DNA of 64,000 nt from Noviherbaspirillum galbum (GCF_010974945.1 NZ_JAAIVB010000052.1:41202-105201), one strand, 5' to 3'. Positions 17,345-25,561 are shown, counted from the stretch's first letter. Program-made: numbers and translations. The notes: generated by a model not told the origin, from the letters alone.

Positions 17345-18037
17345 ATGACCACAACACAGGACGACAGCGGCCCCGGAAAAGGCTCGAAGTGGATCGCCGA
17401 CGACATCGCGGCGGCCATCGCCTCGCGCCAGCTTCCGCCGGGCACCCGCCTGCGCGAGGAAGCCTTGTCCCGCGCCTATTCGGTGAGCAGGACCAAGATC
17501 CGCGCCGCGCTTCTCATCCTGTCGAAGGACAAGCTGATCGACATGGTGCCCGACAAGGGCGCTTTCGTGAGCCAGCCGACGGAACAGGAAGCCCGCGACA
17601 TCTTCGCCGCCCGCCGCCTGATCGAGGGTGCGCTGGCGCGTGAATTCGTCGGCAAGGCGAAGGCCAGCGATTTCAAGATGCTGGAACGGCATTTGCGCGA
17701 GGAGCGCGATGCCTTGTCCGGAAAGAATTCCAAGCAGCGATCGCAATTGCTCGGCGACTTTCATGTCCTGCTGGCGCAGGCGGTCGGCAACCAGGTGCTG
17801 ACCGAAATCCTGCAGGAGCTGGTTGCCCGCAGCTCGCTCATTACCATGCTCTACCAGTCCGAGCGGGATGCCGCCTGTTCCGCCGATGAGCACGTGGAAT
17901 TCCTGGCGGCGGCCAAGGCCGGCGATGCGGACAAGGCCGTACAGCTGATGGTTGCCCATCTCGACCATGTCGAGACGGCATTGCAGTTCGATCACGCCGG
18001 CGGCAAGAAAGACCTGGTGTCAGCGCTGCTCAGTTGA
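17345..18037 (+). CDS. GntR family regulator, FCD domain (copy 2)
   Basis: A 230-aa regulator, paralogous in layout to the 15475-16215 gene: a winged helix (about 15-80; LPPGTRLREEALSRAYSVSR, DKLIDMVPDKGAFVS) and an FCD domain (about 95-215) with FHVLLAQAVGNQVL, SADEHVEFLAA and MVAHLDHVE. It starts 118 bp after the LysR gene behind a TATACAAT sequence (17253-17260) that matches half of the proposed ATTGTNNACAAT operator. The last codons are part of a 15-bp tandem duplication that also spans the stop. Confidence 0.88.
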   Translation: MTTTQDDSGPGKGSKWIADDIAAAIASRQLPPGTRLREEALSRAYSVSRTKIRAALLILSKDKLIDMVPDKGAFVSQPTEQEARDIFAARRLIEGALAREFVGKAKASDFKMLERHLREERDALSGKNSKQRSQLLGDFHVLLAQAVGNQVLTEILQELVARSSLITMLYQSERDAACSADEHVEFLAAAKAGDADKAVQLMVAHLDHVETALQFDHAGGKKDLVSALLS

Positions 18038-18060
18038 GTTTGGCTCAGTTGAGTTTGGCT
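18031..18060. repeat. 15-bp perfect tandem duplication
   Basis: CAGTTGAGTTTGGCT occurs twice without a gap (18031-18045, 18046-18060). The first copy contains the stop codon of the second GntR gene, so the protein is unaffected. It looks like a simple slippage duplication. Confidence 0.9.
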
Positions 18061-18106
18061 GGGACGAGGTGAGCCCGGCCGCGCCCATCGCGGACGGACC
18101 GATGCC

Positions 18107-18625
18107 TCAGGCGCCGACGAGCTCCGCGATCCGGAATCGCCCTATCTGGATGACCTGCTCCACGCATTCCCGCAGTTCCCGCTCGCGGTCGTGCTGCAGG
18201 CGCGACGACATCGCCGCCAGGATGCTTTGCCGCGTATGTCCCTTGACGGCAATGATGAAGGGAAAGCCGAATTTCTCGCGGTAGGCGCGATTCAGCGCTT
18301 GCAGGCGGTCGAACTCTTCCGGCGTGCATTGGTCCAGGCCCGCGCCCTTCTGCTCGCGCGTCGACTCCGCCGTCAGCTCGCCGCGTATCGCGGCCTTGCC
18401 GGCGAGTTCCGGGTGGGCAAGCAGCAGGTCCAGCTGTTCGCGGACCGCGGCGTTGCAGACTTCGCTTGCCATGGCAGCTTGCAACTGCTCCAGGTCGTCG
18501 AAGGGCCGCTTCTCCGCCGCACGCTCGGCGAACCAGGGCGAATGTTCATAGATTGCACCGAGCGTGGCGGCGAAGACCTCGGGCGGCATGGCGTTGAGCG
18601 CCGCGAGGGTGATGCGAGCATTCAT
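18107..18625 (-). CDS. uraD: 2-oxo-4-hydroxy-4-carboxy-5-ureidoimidazoline decarboxylase
   Basis: A 172-aa all-helical cytosolic enzyme that decarboxylates OHCU to (S)-allantoin, the third step of urate oxidation. Family blocks seen are YEHSPWFAERAAEKRPF, the catalytic-His HPELAGKAA, and NRAYREKFGFPFIIAVKGH near the C-terminus. Its start overlaps the stop of the allantoinase gene by 4 bp (ATGA), so it is translationally coupled and last in a permease-allantoinase-decarboxylase operon. Confidence 0.93.
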   Translation of the reverse strand: MNARITLAALNAMPPEVFAATLGAIYEHSPWFAERAAEKRPFDDLEQLQAAMASEVCNAAVREQLDLLLAHPELAGKAAIRGELTAESTREQKGAGLDQCTPEEFDRLQALNRAYREKFGFPFIIAVKGHTRQSILAAMSSRLQHDRERELRECVEQVIQIGRFRIAELVGA

Positions 18626-19569
18626 TTATTCTCCTCGCAGGGATGGGCCTGCATCCAGTGGTTCGCGATGTCGATGCGACGGCAGATCCATACCTGTTCA
18701 TGCGATTGCACGTAGTCGAGGAAGCGGCGCAGCGCCTGGAACCGTCCCGGCCGCCCGAGCAGGCGGCAATGCATGCCGATGGAAAGCATTTTCGGACGGT
18801 CGAGTCCGTTCGGATCGCCTTCTTCATACAGCACGTCGAAGCTGTCCTTCAGGTACTGGTAGAACTGTTCGCCGGTGTTGAACCCCTGCGCGGTCGCGAA
18901 ACGCATGTCGTTGGTGTCGAGCGTGTAAGGCACCACGAGGTGCGGCTTCTCGCTGCCGTCCGGCAGTGCCACCCGGGTCCAGAACGGCAGGTCATCGCCA
19001 TAATAGTCCGAGTCGTAGGCGAATCCGCCGTGTTCGACCACGAGCCGCCGCGTGTTCGGCGAATCGCGTCCCGTGTACCAGCCAAGCGGCGCGTTCCCGG
19101 TGAGCTCGCGCTGGATCTCGACCGCGATGCGCATGTGTTCGCGCTCGGTGGCTTCATCCAAGTTCTGGTAATGGATCCAGCGCCAGCCATGGCAGGCGAT
19201 CTCGTGGCCCAGTTCGACGAATGCCCGGGTAAGGTCTGGGTGGCGCTGCATGGCCATCGCCACGCCGAAGACCGTCAGGGGAAGCTTGCGCTGCTCGAAC
19301 TCGCGCAGGATGCGCCAGGCGCCGGCGCGCGAACCATATTCGTAAATCGATTCCATCGACATGTGCCGCGCCTCGAATGCCGCCGCGCCGATGATCTCCG
19401 ACAGAAACTGTTCCGAGGCCTTGTCGCCGTGCAGCACGCAGTTTTCACCGCCCTCCTCGTAGTTGAGGACGAACTGCAAGGCAATGCGCGCGCCGCCTGG
19501 CCAGCGTGCATGCGGCACGTCTCGGCCGTAGCCGATGAGGTCGCGGGGATAATGAGATGAATTTGCCAT
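18622..19569 (-). CDS. puuE: Allantoinase, PuuE (polysaccharide-deacetylase-fold) type
   Basis: A 315-aa cytosolic hydrolase opening the allantoin ring to allantoate. It belongs to the cofactor-independent PuuE group, not the amidohydrolase-type AllB. Diagnostic blocks are DLIGYGRDVPHARWPGGARIA at the start, NYEEGGENCVLHGD, GHEIACHGWRWIHYQ, GWYTGRDSPNTRRL and DSDYYGDDLPFW. Length is typical. It lies 18 bp downstream of the NCS2 permease and overlaps uraD, giving one minus-strand operon that feeds allantoate to the amidohydrolase encoded at 12470. Confidence 0.94.
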   Translation of the reverse strand: MANSSHYPRDLIGYGRDVPHARWPGGARIALQFVLNYEEGGENCVLHGDKASEQFLSEIIGAAAFEARHMSMESIYEYGSRAGAWRILREFEQRKLPLTVFGVAMAMQRHPDLTRAFVELGHEIACHGWRWIHYQNLDEATEREHMRIAVEIQRELTGNAPLGWYTGRDSPNTRRLVVEHGGFAYDSDYYGDDLPFWTRVALPDGSEKPHLVVPYTLDTNDMRFATAQGFNTGEQFYQYLKDSFDVLYEEGDPNGLDRPKMLSIGMHCRLLGRPGRFQALRRFLDYVQSHEQVWICRRIDIANHWMQAHPCEENK

Positions 19570-19587
19570 GTATCGAAAGATGAAAGG

Positions 19588-21090
19588 TTATTCGCTGCCG
19601 TGGCTGCTCGCCTTGGCGGAAGCTTCGGCGGCATCGCGCGGCGCGAGACCATTGAAATACAGGTTGAGCACGACCGCCACGATGGCGGTCAGCAGGATGC
19701 CGCTATGCAGCAGCGGGGAAAGCGCCTTCGGCATGTGTTGCGCATACTTTTCGGCTACCAGCGGAATCATGCCAAAGCCGATGGCAAGCGCCACGATGAA
19801 GAGGTTGTTGCGGTTGCCCTGGAAGTCGACGGCGGACAGGATGCGCACGCCGGTCGCCGCCACCATGCCGAACATGACCAGTCCGGCGCCGCCGAGGACG
19901 AACTGCGGAATGGCTTCCGCCGCCTGTGCGATCTTCGGAATCGCACCCATGGCCATGAGGATCATCCCGCCCGCCACGCATACCCAGCGGCTCTTCACGC
20001 CCGTCACCCCGACCAGGCCGACGTTCTGGGAAAACGAGGTGTAGGGAAAGGTATTGAAGATGCCGCCGATGAGGGTGCCCAGGCCATCCACGCGCAGACC
20101 GCGCGCGATGTCCTCGCGGCTGACCGGCTTGCCCGTCATTTCGCTCAGGGCGAGGAACATTCCCGTCGATTCGATCATGACCACGATCATGACCAGGGTC
20201 ATGGTCGCGATCGCAGCCAGGTTGAAGGTGGGCGGTCCGAACTGGAACGGCGTGACGACCGCGAACATCTTCGCCGCGCCGACCTTGGCGAAGTCGACCT
20301 TGCCCATCGCGAACGAGAGCGCGGTGCCAGCGACGATGCCCGCCAATACCGCGATGTTTGCCAGGAAGCCCTTGCCGTGCTTGGCGATCACCAAGATCAC
20401 CACCAGCACGAACAGGGCGATGCCGAGGTTGTCGAGGGCGGCATAGGCCGGGTTGGGAATCATGGGTGCCGGGCCGGCCGGGATGGCGGCGCCGGCCGCC
20501 TTGGCCGCGTCGACCGCCTGCAGGAAGGCGGGATCGGGAATGCTCGCCAGGCCGGGTGGCCCGCCAACGGCCCAGTTCACCGCGACGCGCATGAGCGAGA
20601 TGCCGATCACCGCGATGATGCTGCCCGTGACCACCGGTGGAAAGAAGGCAAGGATGCGGCCGACCAGCGGCGCGATCAGGATGCTGACGATGCCGGCGCC
20701 GATCACCGCGCCGAAGATGCCCGAAAGGCCAAGCGAGGGGTCCGCGCCCATCGCCAGCATCGGACTGACCGACGCGAAGGTCACGCCCATCATCACCGGC
20801 AGGCGGATGCCGAACAGCTTGCCGGCGCCCAGCGACTGGATCAGCGTCACGAGCCCGCAGCAGAACAGGTCGGCGCTGATTAGCGCTGCAACCTGTTCCG
20901 GCTGCAGCTTGAGGGCACGGCCCACGATCAGCGGCACGGCGATCGCACCTGCATACATGACGAGGACGTGCTGCAGGCCGAGCGTGGCAAGCTTGCCGAC
21001 GGGCAGGCGTTCGTCCACGGCACAAGGCCGCTTCGTGGCGTCGGGCGCGGCATGGCCCGGCGGGGCGGTCGATGACTCCAGGGTATTCAT
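19588..21090 (-). CDS. NCS2 nucleobase:cation symporter (purine/urate permease)
   Basis: A 500-aa inner-membrane permease of the NAT/NCS2 family with about 14 membrane spans. The family signature appears as QNVGLVGVTGVKSR; IESTGMFLALSEM in TM8 holds the conserved substrate-binding glutamate, and LGLQHVLVMYAGAIAVPL is the typical TM1. Position with urate hydroxylase, HIU hydrolase and allantoinase genes argues for urate or xanthine as substrate; that is inference. It is the first gene of the operon with puuE and uraD, and its promoter region is shared with the divergent uraH, where two operator-like palindromes lie. Confidence 0.9.
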   Translation of the reverse strand: MNTLESSTAPPGHAAPDATKRPCAVDERLPVGKLATLGLQHVLVMYAGAIAVPLIVGRALKLQPEQVAALISADLFCCGLVTLIQSLGAGKLFGIRLPVMMGVTFASVSPMLAMGADPSLGLSGIFGAVIGAGIVSILIAPLVGRILAFFPPVVTGSIIAVIGISLMRVAVNWAVGGPPGLASIPDPAFLQAVDAAKAAGAAIPAGPAPMIPNPAYAALDNLGIALFVLVVILVIAKHGKGFLANIAVLAGIVAGTALSFAMGKVDFAKVGAAKMFAVVTPFQFGPPTFNLAAIATMTLVMIVVMIESTGMFLALSEMTGKPVSREDIARGLRVDGLGTLIGGIFNTFPYTSFSQNVGLVGVTGVKSRWVCVAGGMILMAMGAIPKIAQAAEAIPQFVLGGAGLVMFGMVAATGVRILSAVDFQGNRNNLFIVALAIGFGMIPLVAEKYAQHMPKALSPLLHSGILLTAIVAVVLNLYFNGLAPRDAAEASAKASSHGSE

Positions 21091-21224
21091 GTGTCTGCTC
21101 CAGGGATGAATCGGGGAATATTGTTTTTGTATGGCAAGCCTGCCGGGGCCGATGTGCCTGGGCTTCCTGCCGCCCTCGTTCGGCTGATGTCCGGCGTGTT
21201 GACGAGCATGCCGACTGCCCCTAG

Positions 21225-21261
21225 AATTGTCAACAATTTCCTCACCTCTTTGTTCAACAAA
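21225..21261. promoter_or_regulatory. Pair of operator-like palindromes in the permease/uraH divergent gap
   Basis: Site 1 is AATTGT-CA-ACAATT (21225-21238), whose core is the ATTGTNNACAAT word. Site 2 follows 10 bp later as TTTGTT-C-AACAAA (21249-21261), with the same arms at a different spacing. The gap (21091-21374) separates the divergent transport and degradation operons, so binding here could control both. Confidence 0.6.
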
Positions 21262-21374
21262 AAGGGCAGCTGCAATCTCCCGATGGCTGGCGGAGACACT
21301 TCATGCCCGGGTCTGAAACCGTTCCGCGTTTCAGTCACGTCTTCCATTACCACCGATACAGATTAGGAGCCGCG

Positions 21375-21731
21375 ATGAGTCGCCTGACCACGCACGTCCT
21401 TGATACCGCCCGTGGTTGCCCGGGGCAAGGGATCAAGCTTGAGCTTTTCCATATTGTCGACAATCTTAGACATCCCGTGGCCTCCGGCCACACCAACGCC
21501 GATGGCCGCTGCGATACGCCCTTGCTGCAGGGCGATGCCTTCCGTGCCGGCGTATACGAGCTGGACTTCCACGTCGGCGATTACTTCGCCGGGGCCGGCC
21601 TGACCGATACCGCCCGCCTGCCCTTCCTGGACGTGGTGACGCTGCGCTTCGGCGTCGCCGATCCCGCGAAGCACTACCACGTGCCGCTGGTGGTCACGCC
21701 CTGGAGCTATTCCACCTATCGCGGCAGCTGA
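21375..21731 (+). CDS. uraH: 5-hydroxyisourate hydrolase (transthyretin-related)
   Basis: A 118-aa enzyme that hydrolyses 5-hydroxyisourate, the product of urate hydroxylation, to OHCU. It has the family marks LTTHVLDTARGCPG at the start (first catalytic His), HTNADGRCDTPLL, HYHVPLVVTPWSYSTYRGS at the end (second His and the invariant YRGS C-terminus). Start at 21375 has TTAGGAG 5 bp upstream; the open frame from 21303 is longer but unsupported. It lies 25 bp before puuD. A perfect ATTGTCGACAAT palindrome is inside the coding region (21453-21464). Confidence 0.95.
   Translation: MSRLTTHVLDTARGCPGQGIKLELFHIVDNLRHPVASGHTNADGRCDTPLLQGDAFRAGVYELDFHVGDYFAGAGLTDTARLPFLDVVTLRFGVADPAKHYHVPLVVTPWSYSTYRGS
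21453..21464. promoter_or_regulatory. ATTGTCGACAAT palindrome inside uraH
   Basis: Perfect 12-bp palindrome matching the ATTGTNNACAAT word of the locus, but located about 80 bp inside the uraH reading frame (codons for Ile-Val-Asp-Asn). It could be an intragenic secondary operator or a coincidence of coding. Confidence 0.35.
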
Positions 21732-21756
21732 CCAGAGAACCGAGGAGACAAATGAC

Positions 21757-22998
21757 ATGGAAGGCTTTTTTCTTGATTGGGCAAACCTGCTGTTGCGCTG
21801 GCTGCATGTGATCGTTGCCATTGCCTGGATAGGTTCGTCGTTCTACTTCGTCTGGCTGGACAACAGCCTCAAGCCGCCGCAGGATCCGAAGCTCAAGGGG
21901 GACGGCGTGGGTGGCGAGCTGTGGGCGGTGCATGGCGGCGGCTTCTACAATCCGCAGAAATACCTTGGCGCGCCGCCGAAGCTGCCAGAGGACCTGCACT
22001 GGTTCTACTGGGAGTCTTACAGCACCTGGCTCTCCGGTTTCAGCCTGTTCACTGTCCTTTACCTGTTCAACCCCAGGGTGTTCCTGATCGACCCCAGCGT
22101 CGCCGCGCTTACGCCTGCCATGGCGGTGATCCTTGCCATCGGCTTTCTCGCGGTGGGCTGGCTGGCCTACGACCAGCTTTGCCGCCTACTTCAAAAGAAG
22201 GAGAGCCTGCTCGCGGCGCTGGTGACGCTGTATGTGGTCGCCGCGAGCTGGGCGGCCTGCCACCTGTTTGCAGGACGCGCCGCCTTCCTGCTGATCGGCG
22301 CGATGATCGCGACGATCATGAGCGCCAACGTGTTCTTCTGGATCATTCCGGGCCAGCGCAAGATCGTGGCAGCCATGAAGGCAGGCGTTGCCATCGATCC
22401 GATCCACGGCCAGCGCGGCAAGCAGCGCAGCGTGCACAACACTTACTTCACCTTGCCCGTGCTGTTCGCCATGCTGTCGAACCATTACAGCATGACCTAC
22501 GGCCATCCGCAGAACTGGCTGGTGCTGGTGCTGATCATGCTGGCCGGCGTGCTCATCCGGCGCTTTTTCATCCTTCGGCACAAGGGTAAGGCGAGCCCGG
22601 CGTATCCGGCGGCAGCGATCGCCTTGCTGGCGGGCGTGATGGCATGGACCATGCCCGCGCCGGCGAAGCGCCCTGCCGCCGCGCCCGCGGGCGTGCCGTC
22701 GGCACCGGGCGGCAACCCCGCCTTGCTGTCCGCGCCGCCGGACGAACAGCCAGGCATCGAAAGGGTGCGGCAGGTCGTCCAGGCGCGCTGCGTGCAATGC
22801 CATGCGGCGCAACCTTCCCTCATGCCTTCCCCGGCCAAGGGCATCGTCCTCGAGTCGCCCGAGCAGATCAAGGCGCACGGCCAGCAGATCTACCAGCAGG
22901 TGGTGATGCAGAAGGTCATGCCCCTGGGGAACGCCACGAACATGACCGACGACGAACGTGCGGTGATCGCGGCATGGTTCCAGGCGGGCGGGAAGTAA
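21757..22998 (+). CDS. puuD: Membrane-bound urate hydroxylase with C-terminal cytochrome c domain
   Basis: A 413-aa inner-membrane protein of the PuuD family, which oxidises urate to 5-hydroxyisourate and passes electrons to the respiratory chain. It has an N-terminal membrane region of about eight helices (residues 8-300; LLRWLHVIVAIAWIGSSFYF, NTYFTLPVLFAMLSNHYSM with likely heme-ligand histidines), a Pro/Ala-rich linker (about 305-335) and a cytochrome c domain with the heme-attachment site CVQCH (near 347) and a distal methionine in MPLGNATNMTDDE. It replaces soluble urate oxidases or HpxO, neither of which is present. Last gene of the uraH-puuD unit. Confidence 0.94.
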   Translation: MEGFFLDWANLLLRWLHVIVAIAWIGSSFYFVWLDNSLKPPQDPKLKGDGVGGELWAVHGGGFYNPQKYLGAPPKLPEDLHWFYWESYSTWLSGFSLFTVLYLFNPRVFLIDPSVAALTPAMAVILAIGFLAVGWLAYDQLCRLLQKKESLLAALVTLYVVAASWAACHLFAGRAAFLLIGAMIATIMSANVFFWIIPGQRKIVAAMKAGVAIDPIHGQRGKQRSVHNTYFTLPVLFAMLSNHYSMTYGHPQNWLVLVLIMLAGVLIRRFFILRHKGKASPAYPAAAIALLAGVMAWTMPAPAKRPAAAPAGVPSAPGGNPALLSAPPDEQPGIERVRQVVQARCVQCHAAQPSLMPSPAKGIVLESPEQIKAHGQQIYQQVVMQKVMPLGNATNMTDDERAVIAAWFQAGGK

Positions 22999-23038
22999 GG
23001 ACCCGGATCGGCGGCCGGCGCAGGGCGATGAGGGGGTG

Positions 23039-23184
23039 TTTCCCAGTTATATATGCTTTATGAATATCACGTATCACCACAATAAAGCAGACTATTGAGT
23101 CTGGGAAAGCTAAAGTGGCGCCTGTCTCCTCCAACTCTCCTTGAATTGGATTTGCCCGCTCTCCGCAAGGTCAGCGGGTTTTTT
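23039..23184 (+). ncRNA. Candidate structured RNA ending in a Rho-independent terminator
   Basis: In the 299-bp gap after puuD, an AT-rich patch can fold into a nested structure. The outer 8-bp stem is TTTCCCAG (23039-23046) with CTGGGAAA (23101-23108); the inner 8-bp stem is TGCTTTAT (23054-23061) with ATAAAGCA (23082-23089). The 20-nt apical loop contains TATCAC twice. Downstream lies a terminator hairpin (23155-23178) with a T-tract. No ORF explains it. It may be a small RNA, a puuD 3' UTR element, or a leader of the gene at 23298; I could not match it to a named RNA family. Confidence 0.45.
23155..23184 (+). terminator. Rho-independent terminator
   Basis: Stem CCCGCT (23155-23160) with AGCGGG (23173-23178), a 12-nt loop, then TTTTTT and CTTTCC. 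It ends transcription of uraH-puuD or of the candidate RNA immediately upstream. Confidence 0.8.
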
Positions 23185-23297
23185 CTTTCCTTTCCCGCGG
23201 GAGCCGGACGGACAGGCCGTTGCGGCAATGGCGGCTTTGCTTCCCTTTTCCCTTCTATTTTCTATATTGGACGCAAGCACGCGCCAAAGGATGAAAA

Positions 23298-23702
23298 TTG
23301 GTCACCGCACAATGTGACAAAATCGATATCGCACGTATCCTGATTGAGCGTATTGATGGCGTGGTGGCGAAAGCCCGTGTCAGCACTCTTGCCCTGGCGA
23401 ATGGCGTACTCGAGCGCTGGGCGAGCGACGCTCCCGAAAAAGGCGAGGGCCGCTGCGAAATACAGATCATTTTCGAAGACGGCTTCCGTTATCATGGCCG
23501 CATCGGCCTCAAGCGGTCCCAGAAGCGGATTTCCCTTGCCCGCCACCTGCGGCAGCAGTTCGCGGAACTGGCCAGGCCGCAGCCGGCCCGCGGCGCGAAA
23601 AAGGCGGCCGAGCCCGAACCGGAAAACCATGCCATGATCCATGCTGCCAATCCGTCAGTCTGCCTCGCACTCGAAGACATGCTTGCCAGATACGACATCT
23701 GA
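23298..23702 (+). CDS. Small hypothetical protein
   Basis: A 134-aa protein starting at TTG behind AAAGGATG. The first 90 residues look like a compact alpha/beta fold (IDIARILIERIDGVV, EIQIIFEDGFRYHGRIGLKR), followed by a Lys/Ala/Glu linker and a short C-terminal helix (SVCLALEDMLARYDI). I do not recognise the family. It lies 39 bp upstream of the Hfq-like gene on the same strand, so co-transcription is likely, and it follows the candidate structured RNA. Confidence 0.6.
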   Translation: MVTAQCDKIDIARILIERIDGVVAKARVSTLALANGVLERWASDAPEKGEGRCEIQIIFEDGFRYHGRIGLKRSQKRISLARHLRQQFAELARPQPARGAKKAAEPEPENHAMIHAANPSVCLALEDMLARYDI

Positions 23703-23741
23703 CCTGAAACGAATCATGGCGGCAACGCCAGCTCAACCATC

Positions 23742-24074
23742 ATGGCGCGCGACAACGGCAACACCCTCCAAAGTACTTACCTGAACGACCTGCGCAAGCA
23801 GCACACGACGGTCGTCATCTACCTGGTCAGCGGCATCAAGCAGACGGGCGTGATCGAATCCTTCGACCAGCACGCCGTCCTGCTCAGGCACGGCACCGGC
23901 AACCAGCTCATCTACAAGCACACCATCGCGAGCGTGATGCCGGCCGCCAAGGCCATGCCGGCCCTGGCCTCGCCCACCGCCAGCCGTCCCGCCCTCCGCG
24001 CCGAACCGCAGGCGCGGCCCGCCGCGCCGGTCGTCATCCGCAAGGTCACGCGGCGCATCATCGAGCGGGAATGA
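23742..24074 (+). CDS. hfq: Hfq-like RNA chaperone (divergent paralogue)
   Basis: A 110-aa protein whose first 66 residues form an Sm domain of the Hfq type: LQSTYLNDLRKQHTTVVIYL (Sm1 start, with the conserved Gln), IESFDQHAVLL, and QLIYKHTIASVMP (Sm2, with the Tyr-Lys-His RNA-contact triad). Against E. coli Hfq, the proximal-face Phe42 is His here, the rim arginine patch RRER reads RKQH, and the loop before the YKH block is about one residue longer. The C-terminal tail (67-110) is Pro/Ala-rich and ends in a basic segment. Chromosomal hfq in this group normally sits beside hflX/der; that context is absent, so this is probably a second copy. Confidence 0.85.
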   Translation: MARDNGNTLQSTYLNDLRKQHTTVVIYLVSGIKQTGVIESFDQHAVLLRHGTGNQLIYKHTIASVMPAAKAMPALASPTASRPALRAEPQARPAAPVVIRKVTRRIIERE

Positions 24075-24134
24075 CGCGGATCCCGGGCCAATCCCGCCGC
24101 CTGACCTTCTCCTGAAACTTGCAGGATGCGCAAC

Positions 24135-24152
24135 GCCACGCATTTGCGTGGC
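24135..24152. terminator. Hairpin downstream of the Hfq-like gene
   Basis: GCCACGCA-TT-TGCGTGGC, an 8-bp perfect inverted repeat 60 bp after the stop codon. It has no T-tract, so terminator function is uncertain. The rest of the 271-bp gap to the next gene shows nothing I can name. Confidence 0.35.
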
Positions 24153-24345
24153 CGTCGCGCGCCGTCCACAACCCGGACCGCCTGCCCGCCCCGGGCCCAC
24201 CCGAGACAAGGTGGCCCGCCTTAACCAAGACTAGCTCATGGTAGGATGGACCCGATTTGACCCTGCAGAGCCATGCCTGCAGGATTACGCCTGCAATTTC
24301 CGCGGTCGCGCCGGGTAGTCCATCCGCGCCTGTCCGCGCTTCGTC

Positions 24346-25500
24346 ATGCTAAGTACCAAACAGATTTTCCTCATCGCCTGCCTGTTGTGCTTCGTCACCT
24401 TTCTCGTGCTGTTTTCGTTCCGCGAAAACGGCGTGAAGGGAATTCGCCAGGTCATTCTCGGCTGCGTGCTGGGCATGGCGGGCAACATCCTGTATGCCTA
24501 TGGCCGCGAGCTTGCGCCCTTCTTCGGTTATGAAATGGCCAACGGAACCTATGCCGCCGCGTCGGCGGCGATGCTGGTGGGTTACCGCAAGCTGTTCAAG
24601 CGTCCCCCGCACATCCGCTTGCTGGCCGGTCTCGTCGCCGGGCTGACAGTCGCGACGGGCGTGTTCCACTACGTCTTCGATTCCTTCGAGGCAAGGACCG
24701 CGATCACTTCGCTGTTCCAGGCGGGCGTGGCCGCCGCCATCGGTTTTACGGTGCTGCAGGCCCGCCAGGAATGGCGCCGGCCCTATTCCGCCAATCACTT
24801 CATTCTCGGCATGTGCGCCCTGATCGCGGGCGGCCATGTCTTTCGCGTGTTCTACCAGCTGCTGACGGCCGGCGCGCCCCGGTCGCTGCTCGAGCCGACG
24901 GGCTGGAACACGCTGATCCTGGCGGCGGGCGCGTTCGCCCTGCCGGTGCTGGCGCTCGGCGCCCTGCTCACCGCGCACCGGCGCATCGTCCTGATGGCGG
25001 AGCATGCGGCCAACCAGGACTACCTGACGGGCGCCTGGTCGCGCCGGGCCTTCTTCGACGTCGGCGGGCGCGAACTTGCGCGCGCGCGGCGCAACGGCCG
25101 GCCGGTTTCGCTGCTGCTGATCGACCTCGACCATTTCAAGCCGATCAACGATACGCACGGACACGACGCCGGCGACACCGTGCTCAAGGGCTTCGTCCAG
25201 CAGGCGCTGCTCGAATTGCGCCGCGTCGATTGCCTCTGCCGCATGGGCGGCGACGAATTCGCCGTCCTGATGCCGGAAACCGACCTGCCGGGCGCCTCAA
25301 CGGTGGCGAACCGCCTCCGGCTGCGCATCGCGCAGGAGCAGGCCAGCCTGCTTGGCATCACCCTGAGCATCGGCATCGCCACACTGAACAAGGAAGACGA
25401 CCTGAAGTCGCTGGTAAGCCGCGCCGACCGCGCGCTTTATGCCGCCAAGGACAGGGGCCGCAACGCCGTCTCGGTCGAAACCGACACCCTGTCTGCCTGA
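24346..25500 (+). CDS. Membrane diguanylate cyclase (GGDEF)
   Basis: A 384-aa cyclic-di-GMP synthase. About seven membrane helices occupy residues 5-210 (QIFLIACLLCFVTFLVLFSF is the first), followed by a GGDEF domain (about 220-380) with DYLTGAWSRRAFFD, DLDHFKPINDTHGHDAGD and an intact MGGDEFAV. The membrane part differs from that of the 7866-9062 protein, so the input signals probably differ. No EAL domain. Monocistronic; a GC hairpin follows. Confidence 0.88.
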   Translation: MLSTKQIFLIACLLCFVTFLVLFSFRENGVKGIRQVILGCVLGMAGNILYAYGRELAPFFGYEMANGTYAAASAAMLVGYRKLFKRPPHIRLLAGLVAGLTVATGVFHYVFDSFEARTAITSLFQAGVAAAIGFTVLQARQEWRRPYSANHFILGMCALIAGGHVFRVFYQLLTAGAPRSLLEPTGWNTLILAAGAFALPVLALGALLTAHRRIVLMAEHAANQDYLTGAWSRRAFFDVGGRELARARRNGRPVSLLLIDLDHFKPINDTHGHDAGDTVLKGFVQQALLELRRVDCLCRMGGDEFAVLMPETDLPGASTVANRLRLRIAQEQASLLGITLSIGIATLNKEDDLKSLVSRADRALYAAKDRGRNAVSVETDTLSA

Positions 25501-25510
25501 CTATTTTGCC

Positions 25511-25551
25511 GCCCGGGGAAGACGAAGGCGCGGCGGTCTTCCACCCCGGGC
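25511..25551 (+). terminator. GC-rich hairpin after the GGDEF gene
   Basis: GCCCGGGGAAGAC (25511-25523) pairs with GTCTTCC (25536-25542) and, past a 3-nt bulge, CCGGGC (25546-25551). There is no T-tract. It precedes the TetR operator. Confidence 0.45.
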
Positions 25552-25561
25552 GCGCGCTTGT

